Assembly: GCA_045587385.1 (NCBI GenBank)
Contig: JAZNCE010000132.1
Span: 1 to 43,759 of the forward strand
Source: SVQP01 sp045587385
GTDB taxonomy: Bacteria; Bacillota; Clostridia; Oscillospirales; CAG-272
Length of the DNA: 43,759 nt
Direction of reading: 5' to 3'
Part shown: one piece after another, positions 1-8,500 of the stretch
How positions within the stretch are numbered: position 1 is the stretch's first letter
How the letters are laid out: every line of letters starts with the position of its first letter
The notes under the pieces: generated by a model
What the model was told of the DNA's origin: nothing
What the model saw: the letters and a program-made list of their open reading frames with translations, nothing else
Databases searched by the model: none
Position numbers and translations under genes: made by a program

Positions 1-251
1 AGCACCCTCCGGCGTTGTATTTTTTGATGGATTTTGTCAAAGCGAGGCGAAGCAAGATACGCATCTTGCAAGACGAGATTTGGCGAAAGACGCGAAAAAT
101 ACTCGCCGCAGGGCGTATGAGTTCGGCTCTCTTCGGCTATACTTGCATTATACGCCCGTTTGACTTTCTTGTCAAGTGGGAAATGTGAAAAATGATAACA
201 AAATGCGCAAGAATGTATCGGATATTCGTGCAATGTTGCAGGTGTCGCCAT
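1..251. other. Non-coding structured intergenic stretch at window start
   Basis: No convincing gene is seen here. The stretch contains an inverted repeat, GGGCGTAT at 111-118 matched by ATACGCCC at 150-157, that would close a stem-loop with an internal GC-rich part. The text around 40-110, with several GCGAAG/GGCGAA words, has the look of an intergenic repeat. The left edge may cut a larger element or the promoter region of a gene outside the window. Confidence 0.4.
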
Positions 252-285
252 AAAAAAGCCTCGCGCTGCCCGAGGGCAGCGCGAG
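252..285 (-). terminator. Rho-independent terminator of the aminotransferase operon
   Basis: A perfect 12-bp GC-rich stem (CTCGCGCTGCCC at 260-271 with GGGCAGCGCGAG at 274-285) is followed, reading the minus strand, by a run of six T (252-257). It lies just beyond the stop codon of the aminotransferase gene. Confidence 0.9.
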
Positions 286-296
286 ATAAACTGCTT

Positions 297-1469
297 TTAT
301 TGATTTTCCAAGGTCTTGACGAATTTCTCAATCTTTTCAAGCGCCTCGGTAATGTGTCCCACGCTGTACGCGTAGGAAATGCGTGCAAAGCCCTCACCGC
401 ACGCGCCAAAGGCGGTGCCGGGAACGATGGCGCACTTTTGTTCAACCAGCAATCTCTGGCAAAATTCCTCGCTGGAAAGCCCGAATTTGCCGATATAGGG
501 GTAGATATAGAACGCGCCCTCGGGCTCAAAGCATTCAATGCCAAGCTTTGCCAGCCCTGCATAGATGTACCTGCGGCGGCGGTCGTATTCCTCTGCCATA
601 TATTCGATATCCTCATCCCCGTTGCGCAATGCTTCCTCTGCGGCAAACTGTGCCGTGGTGGGGGCGCACATGATGGCGTATTGGTGAATTTTAAGCATCT
701 GCTTTGCCAAGGGGGCGGGGGCACAGAGGTAGCCGAGTCGCCAGCCCGTCATGGCGTATGCCTTGGAAAAGCCGCTGACGATGATCGTGCGCTCCCACAT
801 GCCCTCCAGCGTGGCAATGGAAACGTGCTTTTTTCCAAAGGTCAGCTCTGCGTAGATTTCGTCGGAAAGCACGGCAATATTGGTGCCGCGCAGCACTGCT
901 GCAATCTCCTCAAGGTCGTCTGCATCCATGATCGCGCCCGTGGGGTTGTTGGGGTAGGGCAGCACGAGCAGCTTGGTCTTATCGGTAATGGCAGCCTTTA
1001 ACTGCTTGGCGGTCAGCTTGAATTTGTCTTCAAAGGTGGTGTTGATGATGACGGGTGTGCCGCCCGACAAGCGCACGATGGGCTCGTAGCACACAAACGA
1101 GGGCATGGGAATAATGACCTCGTCCCCCGGCTCTACGATGGCGCGGATAGCAATATCGATCGCCTCGCTGCCGCCAACCGTGACCACGATCTCGTCGGCA
1201 GGGTCGTAGCGTAAGCCGAATCTGCGATCCAGATATTTGCCGATCTCCGTACGCAAAGAGAGATTGCCCGCGTTGGAGGTGTAGTAGGTCTTGCCGCGCT
1301 CCAGGCTCTCAATGCCTGCCTCGCGGATATGCCATGGCGTGACAAAATCGGGCTGGCCCACGGTCAGCGCGGTCACGTCGGTCATCTCTCCGACCAAGTC
1401 AAAAAATTTGCGGATTCCCGACGGTTTCAGTTCACTGACCGTGTGGGAGAGTAACTGTTCGTAATTCAT
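297..1469 (-). CDS. alaT: Pyridoxal-phosphate aminotransferase, AlaT/PatA-like class I
   Basis: This 390-residue protein is a fold-type I aminotransferase. It would move an amino group between an amino acid, probably alanine or aspartate, and 2-oxoglutarate or pyruvate in the cytoplasm. Visible family marks are SGIRKF and GQPDF near the N-terminus, the PNNPTG loop, SDEIY, and the PLP-binding lysine in SGFSKAYAMTGWRLGY. The pattern closely resembles the Bacillus subtilis AlaT (YugH) protein as I remember it, which is also encoded next to an Lrp-type regulator. The ATG overlaps the stop of the upstream regulator gene by four bases (ATGA), so the two are translationally coupled. It is the last gene of a four-gene minus-strand operon ending in a strong terminator. 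Substrate is inferred, not shown. Confidence 0.88.
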   Translation of the reverse strand: MNYEQLLSHTVSELKPSGIRKFFDLVGEMTDVTALTVGQPDFVTPWHIREAGIESLERGKTYYTSNAGNLSLRTEIGKYLDRRFGLRYDPADEIVVTVGGSEAIDIAIRAIVEPGDEVIIPMPSFVCYEPIVRLSGGTPVIINTTFEDKFKLTAKQLKAAITDKTKLLVLPYPNNPTGAIMDADDLEEIAAVLRGTNIAVLSDEIYAELTFGKKHVSIATLEGMWERTIIVSGFSKAYAMTGWRLGYLCAPAPLAKQMLKIHQYAIMCAPTTAQFAAEEALRNGDEDIEYMAEEYDRRRRYIYAGLAKLGIECFEPEGAFYIYPYIGKFGLSSEEFCQRLLVEQKCAIVPGTAFGACGEGFARISYAYSVGHITEALEKIEKFVKTLENQ

Positions 1470-1945
1470 AAATTGCCAAAGCCTCTCTCGTCAACCTGTT
1501 CCGCACCGTAAATCACGCCTTTGTCCTTATATTTACGCAGAACGAAGTGGGTGGCGGTGGAAATGACGTATTCAATGGGAGCCAGCTTTTGCGCCACAAA
1601 GTAAGCAACCTCCTTCATGGTCTTGCCCTCAATGACAAGGCAGAGATCGTAGCCGCCCGACATCAGGTACAGGCTCTGTACCTCGGGGTAGTTGTAGATC
1701 TTTTCTGCCACGCGGTCAAAGCCGCGGTCGCGCTGGGGGGTCATTTTGACCTCGATGAGTGCGGTCACGTACTCACGGTCGGTCTTGTCCCAGTCAATCA
1801 TTGCTTTATATCCGAGAATGACGCCGTCTGCCTCGTATTTCTTGATCAGATCCTTGATCTCGCCCGTTTCCTTGCCCATCATAACGGCAAGCTGCTCGGG
1901 GGTCAGAGTGGCGTTATCTTCCAATGCCTTGAGAATTTTATCCAT
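1466..1945 (-). CDS. alaR: Lrp/AsnC-family transcriptional regulator, AlaR-like
   Basis: A 159-residue Lrp/AsnC regulator: an N-terminal winged helix-turn-helix (residues about 1-55, with the pattern LEDNATLTPEQLAVMMG then IKKYEADGVILGYKA) followed by a RAM/AsnC ligand-binding domain (about 65-145, including YNYPEVQSLYLMSGGYDLCL). Such proteins sense amino acids and control amino acid metabolism. AAGGAG lies seven bases before the ATG. It overlaps the downstream aminotransferase gene by four bases, so it likely controls that gene; the same pair exists in B. subtilis (AlaR-AlaT). The C-terminal tail after the RAM domain (GVIYGAEQVDERGFGNL) is extra length of unknown role. Confidence 0.88.
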   Translation of the reverse strand: MDKILKALEDNATLTPEQLAVMMGKETGEIKDLIKKYEADGVILGYKAMIDWDKTDREYVTALIEVKMTPQRDRGFDRVAEKIYNYPEVQSLYLMSGGYDLCLVIEGKTMKEVAYFVAQKLAPIEYVISTATHFVLRKYKDKGVIYGAEQVDERGFGNL

Positions 1946-1956
1946 GGTAATACTCC

Positions 1957-3570
1957 TTATCGGTTGATTTTCTCTAAAATGCTGTCAAAGGTCAAGCCGT
2001 AACGCTTGGCAATGTCGCGTGCGTAGGACTTGCCGTCGGGCTTTGCGCGCACGATCTTGAACGAACGCTTGCCCTCGCCCTCAATGCCTGCTACCAAGGT
2101 GTCAATGCGCGAGCCGCCCGCTGCAAGGGATTCGGTGTTGAGGCGGTCGATCTCGGCTGCCAGCTCGTGCAGGTGCGTGGAGAACAGGCAGCGGCAGCCA
2201 ACGCGTGCAAGACCTGCCAGCACCTCGGCTGCAATGTAGGAAGCCTCGTAAGAGCCGGTGGAGGAGAGAGATTCGTCCAAAAGTACCAGCGAATCTGCGC
2301 TCACGCCGTCAAAGATCTCGCCAAGACGTGCGCATTCCTCGCCAAGTCGACCCTTATCAATGGTGTCGTCCGCGCCGGTGGGGAAGTGGGTATAGATGGC
2401 GTCGCAGGGGCTGATTGCCGCGTGCGCAGCGGGGACGTACATACCAAGCTGCATCATGACCTGCGCAAGGCCGATCGCGCAGGTAATAACCGATTTACCG
2501 CCGCGGTTGGGGCCTGTCAGCACCCAGATGGATACGCCGTCCTTGGTAAACTCCACGTCGTTGGGCACAACGGTTTCGTCCTTGGCGAGCTTGAGGGCGA
2601 CGCAGGGATTATACAGATCGGTTGCCACAAAGGTGCGCTCGGACATGGGACGGATCTCGGGTACGGAAAGGGTGCAGCCGCGCTCGGAAAGCGCCTTTTG
2701 CATAGCTGACGCCTTGGTTACGAATTCGATCTCAGGCATCAGCCCCAAGAGAAAGTCCGCGTTTTCCAAAACGTAGGTCTGCACGATCTTTTTCCAGGAG
2801 CGCAAGGAGTCGCTGTAAACGTCGTTGATGGCGGAATTGAACGCCAGCGAGAGAGCCATTTTTTGATTTTCGGATTGCTTTTTGCCAAAGGGCACGAGGT
2901 TTGCAATGCAGGTGTACTGGTCGTTCTTGAAGTTCAGGCGCAGAATTTTATCGATCACGTCGCCCGACTTGAAGGCTTCGGGATTGATGGACAGCACGCC
3001 CGCGTGCACGGGACGCAGCTGCGCGTCAAGGTTGACGCCGATGGTCACCGATTTGATATCGCGCACGCGCTTGGTCAGCTCGGCAAGACGGGCGTTGAGC
3101 TCGCGGTAGTAATCCGAATCGGCAAGCTCTGCTATGCGGTCTGCCAGCGTGGTGAACGCCGCGCCCTTGATATAGGGGCGTGCCTCGCTCAGCCCTGCGT
3201 GCAGCAGCTCGATGCAGGAGATGTAGAGCTCAATCTCGGTCATGCTGGAAAGGTAGTCGCTGGTGTCACCGCTGTCACTCTCCAGTCTGCGCAGCTCCAT
3301 GATGTCCGAGAGAATGGGCATCAAGTCACTCAGCGTTTCGCCTAAAGCGGGGCAGCGCAGCATGTCGGCAAACATTTCGCCACGGTAACGCATGACGGCG
3401 GGATCAATGGTAAAGTATTCCTCCACCTTGCTGTTTTTGAGGTCAAACGCCTCCAAAAGTCCCAGCTCGGAAAGCGTGTAGGTATCAATATCGGGGCAGT
3501 ATTTGCCGCTGAAATGGTCCTTTTGCGATTGCTCGCTCGGATAGAGCAGAGAAAAGAATGTCAGTTCCAT
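1957..3570 (-). CDS. MutS-like ABC ATPase lacking mismatch-recognition domains
   Basis: A 537-residue protein of the MutS ATPase superfamily. The C-terminal third carries the MutS domain V: Walker A GPNRGGKS (about 348-355), Walker B SLVLLDES (about 425) and the H-loop STHLHEL. Residues 1-330 look like the helical lever/clamp part. At 537 residues it is much shorter than the roughly 850 of canonical MutS and shows no N-terminal mismatch-binding domain with a Phe-x-Glu motif, nor the C-terminal Smr nuclease of MutS2. It is therefore a member of the short MutS-related group of uncertain role, perhaps binding unusual DNA structures. Walker A ends KSV where MutS has KST. Its ATG follows CGAGGTT; it sits 12 bases after the PHP gene and 11 bases before the Lrp regulator. 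Confidence 0.82.
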   Translation of the reverse strand: MELTFFSLLYPSEQSQKDHFSGKYCPDIDTYTLSELGLLEAFDLKNSKVEEYFTIDPAVMRYRGEMFADMLRCPALGETLSDLMPILSDIMELRRLESDSGDTSDYLSSMTEIELYISCIELLHAGLSEARPYIKGAAFTTLADRIAELADSDYYRELNARLAELTKRVRDIKSVTIGVNLDAQLRPVHAGVLSINPEAFKSGDVIDKILRLNFKNDQYTCIANLVPFGKKQSENQKMALSLAFNSAINDVYSDSLRSWKKIVQTYVLENADFLLGLMPEIEFVTKASAMQKALSERGCTLSVPEIRPMSERTFVATDLYNPCVALKLAKDETVVPNDVEFTKDGVSIWVLTGPNRGGKSVITCAIGLAQVMMQLGMYVPAAHAAISPCDAIYTHFPTGADDTIDKGRLGEECARLGEIFDGVSADSLVLLDESLSSTGSYEASYIAAEVLAGLARVGCRCLFSTHLHELAAEIDRLNTESLAAGGSRIDTLVAGIEGEGKRSFKIVRAKPDGKSYARDIAKRYGLTFDSILEKINR

Positions 3571-3582
3571 AATAACCTCGTT

Positions 3583-4401
3583 TTATATTGTGATGGGCAC
3601 GAAGAATTGCTTGCCCTCTTTGTAGGCAACGATCTGATCAAAGCCGCAGTCAAGGAGCAGGCGGCAGCCGTCGGCAATACTGTTGCCCACGTTCCCCGGT
3701 GCGTGCGCGTCCGAGCCGATGGTAACCAGCTCTCCGCCCACGTGCTTGTAAAGCTCGAGCACCTCGCGGTCGGGCATGGCAAAGCCATATCCCTTCCAAA
3801 GCGTGGAAACGTTGACCTCCAGCGCCACGCCCTGCTTGCAAAGTGCCTCAAAGAGCTTGGTCAGGCGGGGGATGTGCGGCTTGATATCAAACTGCTTGCC
3901 TGCCTCTGCCCAGTAGCGCGCGGGATAGGTGACGTGCGCCAAGGTGTGCACGCCGGGGAAGGCGACAGATGCGATCATAGCGTCAAGCAGCTTGTCGTAA
4001 AGCATGTGATAATGCTGTTCGGACATGCGGTCGGTGCGCAGCAAATAGAAATCGGGAATATTGGGGATATTGTGCAGGGAGAGAATGACGAAATCGTAAT
4101 CATGCGCCTCTCTCATGGCAAGTGCCTGCTCGGGATGCTCCATGGGCTGCCCCAGCTCAATGCCGCGCAGCAGCGTCAGCTTGTCCGCAAAGGCGTCGCG
4201 CGCAGCGGTGATCTCGGCAAAGCTTGCGCTCTGGTCAAAATAAGGGTAAAGCCCCTGCACCTGCCCGTTGACCTCGCAATGGTCGGTCAAGGCAAGCACG
4301 CCAACGCCTGCGTCCACGGCAGCCTGCGCCATGGCGTGCGCTGTCGCTTCGGGAAAGCCGTCAAAGGAATTGTGTGTATGGGTATGTAAATCACAAAGCA
4401 T
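3583..4401 (-). CDS. PHP-domain phosphoesterase, histidinol-phosphatase-like
   Basis: A 272-residue PHP-family metal-dependent phosphoesterase. Metal-binding motifs are visible in the expected order: DLHTHTHNSFDG at the N-terminus, TDHCEV (about 40), LHN in the middle, and GSDAH near the C-terminus. This pattern suits HisK-type histidinol phosphatases and related phosphatases, but no other histidine gene is nearby, so the substrate is open. A longer frame runs upstream to 4491, but the ATG at 4401 is preferred because GGAG lies seven bases before it and the HTH motif then falls directly at the N-terminus, as usual in the family. It is the first gene of the operon that continues with the MutS-like, Lrp and aminotransferase genes. 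Confidence 0.8.
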   Translation of the reverse strand: MLCDLHTHTHNSFDGFPEATAHAMAQAAVDAGVGVLALTDHCEVNGQVQGLYPYFDQSASFAEITAARDAFADKLTLLRGIELGQPMEHPEQALAMREAHDYDFVILSLHNIPNIPDFYLLRTDRMSEQHYHMLYDKLLDAMIASVAFPGVHTLAHVTYPARYWAEAGKQFDIKPHIPRLTKLFEALCKQGVALEVNVSTLWKGYGFAMPDREVLELYKHVGGELVTIGSDAHAPGNVGNSIADGCRLLLDCGFDQIVAYKEGKQFFVPITI

Positions 4402-4508
4402 AAACTTCTCCATATTATATAGATAGTAATATGATATCACAACTTTGCGCTTTTGTATAGAGAAAAACGCAATATTTTCGGAAAAATTCACATTTTTGTC
4501 CCTGAAAC

Positions 4509-4537
4509 TTGCAAAAAAGCGCGAATTATGTTACAAT
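4509..4537 (+). promoter_or_regulatory. Sigma-A-type promoter of the unknown gene at 4562
   Basis: TTGCAA (4509-4514) and TACAAT (4532-4537) are separated by 17 bases. The gene start lies 24 bases downstream behind a strong AAAGGGGGGAG ribosome binding site. Confidence 0.7.
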
Positions 4538-4561
4538 ATAGAAAATGAAAGGGGGGAGATT

Positions 4562-5425
4562 ATGGTGCAGGCAAGGAATCTGTGGCAGCTTTTGCAAATG
4601 GCGCGTGACCGCAGTGCGCTGATGCGTGCGTGCGGTGTGGCTGAGCAGGTATTGACCGACGGCTCGGACTACGACCGTTTTGACGCGTACGCCGCCTGTA
4701 TGCCGTTGTGCCGGGGGCATGCGATATTGCAGGCAGATGCGCAGTTGGTCGAAGAATTGCTTGGCGTGCGTGTGCCCATCTGCCCCGAGAGTGCCTCCGC
4801 GCTGTGGCATGCCGCATCGCACGCGCTGACAGAGCAGGGTGAGGCGCCTGATGCTCCTAAGCGTTGTGAAATTGCATTCGCCTCCTCCACGCAGGAAACG
4901 CTTTGCGCCGTGGATTTGGGACAAGTGTTTTATGCGACCCCCACAACCGAGCTGATGATGCGCCTGCTTGACCCTGCGGTGCAGGCGATCTGCGTCAAGG
5001 TGCAGATCGAACGCTTTGTCAAGCCCAATCCCTACACGGCAAGAAGGCTTTGCGAGACAGAACGAGAGAAACTGACTGCCGAAGAGCGCGACCATTTGAG
5101 CGCGCAGACCTTGCGCGTGCTTGGCAAGCTGTGTGCCGAGCGCGGCTCGATTTTGTACGTGGAGTCGGATTTTGCCGCCCATGACGCGTGGCGCGCCCTG
5201 CTTGCGTATTTGCAGCAAAGCGGTTGCCTTGCGCAGATCGTGCTGATGGTGCGCGATGCCGACGCCCTGCGCGCTGCCGTGCCTCTGGCAGGCTGCCTGC
5301 CCAATCCCACCGATGCCCCCACCGTGCGCGTGGGCATTGCGGACGTGCAAGGAAGGGCAGCTTTGCTTGATTTGTACGCCACCCTGTTGCCCATTGGCGT
5401 TTTGCCGGACAGGATTTGTATATAA
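4562..5425 (+). CDS. Protein of unknown function, 287 residues
   Basis: I do not recognise this protein. It is cytoplasmic (no signal peptide or membrane helix) and rich in Ala, Leu and Arg. The ATG at 4562 is chosen because AAAGGGGGGAG ends four bases before it; an in-frame ATG upstream at 4445 lacks such a site. The C-terminal half alternates predicted strands and helices (for example ICVKVQIERF, ILYVESDFAAHDAW, LAQIVLMVRDADAL, VRVGIADVQGRAAL), which would fit an alpha/beta or TIM-barrel enzyme of the amidohydrolase or uronate isomerase type, but no catalytic motif is clear. It is transcribed alone, divergent from the PHP operon, and is followed by a REP-like palindrome and the addA terminator. 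Confidence 0.75.
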   Translation: MVQARNLWQLLQMARDRSALMRACGVAEQVLTDGSDYDRFDAYAACMPLCRGHAILQADAQLVEELLGVRVPICPESASALWHAASHALTEQGEAPDAPKRCEIAFASSTQETLCAVDLGQVFYATPTTELMMRLLDPAVQAICVKVQIERFVKPNPYTARRLCETEREKLTAEERDHLSAQTLRVLGKLCAERGSILYVESDFAAHDAWRALLAYLQQSGCLAQIVLMVRDADALRAAVPLAGCLPNPTDAPTVRVGIADVQGRAALLDLYATLLPIGVLPDRICI

Positions 5426-5452
5426 AACCTGCAAAAGAGTTGTTGCCACCTG

Positions 5453-5479
5453 CGCGGACGATCAATGATCGCCCCTACA
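5453..5479. repeat. REP-like palindrome, CGATCA core (single copy)
   Basis: The text GCGGACGATCAATGATCG is followed by CCCCTACA. It is one arm of a REP-like family also found at 13987-14101, 23846-23957 and 43706-43731. The preceding words GTTGTTGCCACCTG match the flank of the 13987 copy (GTTGTTGCCGCCTG), so the repeat unit is longer than the palindrome. Confidence 0.75.
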
Positions 5480-5520
5480 GCTGTCTATGTCGGGATTTTG
5501 CTTAACTGATTTTTTAAAAG

Positions 5521-5555
5521 AAAAAGCCAGCCACCGCATTGCGGTGGCTGGCTTT
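5521..5555 (-). terminator. Bidirectional terminator after addA
   Basis: A perfect 12-bp stem (GCCAGCCACCGC at 5526-5537 with GCGGTGGCTGGC at 5541-5552) is flanked by A and T runs on both sides. On the minus strand it follows the addA stop and ends in TTTTTCTTTT; on the plus strand it could also serve the gene ending at 5425. Confidence 0.9.
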
Positions 5556-5561
5556 GTATAT

Positions 5562-8500
5562 TCACATTATCTCAATCGCCTCGCCGAGGGTGAGCGAGAA
5601 CACGAAGGCGCGGTCGGGGGCTTTGCCGAACAGCTCGCGGACGGCGCGTGCGTAATGCGAAAGCTGATCCTTATGCGCGGTGATCATGCGCTTGCGATAA
5701 AGCGCGTGGTCGCGCATTTCCTCGGGGGTGGGGTGGTCGGTCTTGTAGTCGCACAGCGTAATACTGCCGTCCTTGCCGACAAGGATGAGGTCGATCGAGC
5801 CCTGCACGTGCAGCAGCTTACCGCTGACCAAGTGCGCGATCTCGACATTTTGCGTAAATTCCTCCAGCGGTACAAAGCTGTTGAAATGCACCTCGCGCAT
5901 GATTTTGTCTGCATTCATCACCAGAGGGAAGAAATCGCTGTCAAAGAAGGTCTGCAGCGCGCGGCGGTTGACGATTTTTGCAATGCGGGGCGTGATATAC
6001 TTCTCGTGCACAAGTCTTTCAAGCTCGTCGTCAATGCCGTGTGCACGGACACGGGCGTAGTCGCAAAACTGTAAGAACAGATGCGCAGCCGTACCGCGCT
6101 CGGCTGCCGTGGGCTTGGCGTTTTCTGCCATGAGCGCAAAGAAGTCCGGCTTTTCGGAGTGCATTTGTTCAAGACGGCGGGAGAGAGCCTCGCGGGTCTG
6201 CATCTCGTCTGCATCCTCGCCCTCACCCTCGAAAAAGCAAAAATCGGTGTCCAGCATGTTGGGAGAGAGCTTGGATGCCGCTGCCTTGGAGGGAATTTTG
6301 TAAAGCAGCGAGGTATGCTGCTTTTGCGCACCCGACAGCTGCATAAGAGCTGCGTAATGCGCGCTGCCTGCGTCACTTTGATCCTTGGCTGCCGCGCTGA
6401 CGGCTGCAACCGAGCGCGACACGGGCGCGACCTGCCCTTGCTCATAAAGCTCCACGCGGCAGCATGTGCTTGCGCGCTGCCCATTTGCCGCCATTGCCGA
6501 GAGTACCCACGAAAGGTGGTCGGGGGCTTGCAAAATGTCCGCGCTGCCTCCCATGGCGCATTCACGCCAAAAGGCAGTATAGGGCTTTTTGATGGTTGCG
6601 GTCAGATACAGACGCTCGCGCGCACGGGTGAGCGCGACGTACAGCGTGCGCATCTCCTCCTCGGTGCTGCGGTGCACCTTACCAAGCGTCATGGAGCGGC
6701 GCAAAAGCGTATCGCGCTTGCCCTTGCCGTCCGAGAGCTTGATGCCAATGCCCATATCCTTGTCGTAGATCAGCGTTTGCCGGCTGTCGCGGCGGTTGAA
6801 TTTCTTGCCGCATTTGACAAGGAAGCAAACGGGGTATTCAAGACCCTTGGAGTGGTGCACGGTCATCAGTGCTACGCCGCCACCCGCACTTGACGCCTCG
6901 GAGCTCGAGCCCTTGGCATTCATGGCGCGGTGCTGGGCGCGTACAAAGCCGTAAAGCCCGTTCCAATGCTTGCGCGTAAACTGTCGTGCGTTTTCATAAA
7001 GGAATAAGAACGCCTCGCTCCGGGCGTGCGCGGCAAGATGCTTGTCCTGTGCAAGCTCGGTCAAGAGCGCGTCTGCACTAAGCTGTACGGCAAGCGTACG
7101 CCAAGCTTCCAGCTTTGCGCAGAATGCGGCGCAAAGAGCGCACAGGGAAGCGTCCTCCCCCTCGGCTGCATACGCACAGATCGCGTCGTAAAGCGAGAGG
7201 TTTTGCGCAGCCGCCTTGCGCACCAGCGCAAGCTGCTCGGGAGAAAATGCGGGGGTGCCGCTGTGCGGCTCACAAAGCAGATAGGAGAGCGGGATATCCA
7301 GGGAAGGATTGTCAATGACGTCCAGAAGTGCCAGCCAGAAACGGAAGGGCGCGCTTTTGTAAAGCTCACCGCCCGATTGTGCGGACACGGGAATGCCTGC
7401 ATCGGTCAGCGCGCGTGCAAAGACGTCCAGCGGCGCTTTGGTGCGGCTGAGAATGGCAATATCCGAGGGCAGAATGGGCGTGCCGTCCGCTTTCTTTTCC
7501 TCTGCCAAAAGGCGCAGAATTTCGTTCACGGCAGCAAGCGTTTCGGTGTCGGTGCTGTCGTTTTGATCTTCCTCTTCGTCGTCCTCGTTGTCCTCGTCCG
7601 CCTCTGCCGGCTGCGTGATCTGCAAGGTGACCATGGGGCTCAGATATCCCTCGGGAGCTGATTTTCTGTGGATGAGGTCGTCGCCCTCGCGGTAACCGAT
7701 GGTGTCGGGACACGCCTCAAAGATGTATGCGCAAACCAAGTTGGTAAAGTCAATGACGGATTTATCGCAACGGAAATTCTCGGACATGAACAGCACGCAG
7801 CCAAGATCGGTCGCGGGCGGGTTTTCCAAAGTGTCGGGCGTCAGCGTGGCAAAGCGGCGGCGGTAGTCGGCAAAGATCGAGGGATCTGCCTCGCGGAAGC
7901 CGTAAATGCTTTGCTTGATGTCACCCACCATAAAGCGGTGGTCACCGCCGATGATGGCAAAGATCTTATCCTGCAGCTGGTTGACGTCCTGATATTCGTC
8001 AATATATACCCAGTCAAATTTGTCGCGATAAGCGCGCGCAAGATCGGTCTCGCTGCCGTCCTCGTTTTGGAGCAGCTTCAGCATAAAGCGGGGCATGTCC
8101 GAAAATTCGCAAACGCCAAGGCGCATTTTTTCCTCGGCATATCGCTTGTCGTACTCCGCCATAATGGCGTACAGCGTGCGGCAGATGGCAGCCGTGGCGG
8201 CAAACTGCGCGCAAATGTCCTCGGGGGCGACAGTAAAGTTTTCGGCAAGCTTTTTGATCTTGTCGTTCTGCTTTTTGCGGAAAGCTTCAAATTCTTCACA
8301 AAGCGGCGTTTTTTGGTCCTTTTTGACCGTGGGCTTTTTGGTAGCGGGATGCGCATCGAATGCCTGCGCAGCGCCCGCGTATCCGCCGGTCTTAAGGCGG
8401 TGCGCGATCATGCCGCAGCGTGCCGCGTCAGAATCAAACATATTGGCAAATGCTGCACCGCACGAGGGGTCGCTTGCAATCTCAGCCTTTGCTTTTAGGA

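Noticed and set aside
4414..4442. TTGTGA-17-TATAAT as the PHP operon promoter
   Set aside because: The implied start of transcription would fall after the ribosome binding site at 4411-4408. An extended -10-like TGATATCAT a little upstream (4439-4431) is more plausible but weak.
4413..4491. Longer N-terminus for the PHP protein
   Set aside because: GGAG lies correctly only before the ATG at 4401, and the extra residues would place the metal motif far from the N-terminus.
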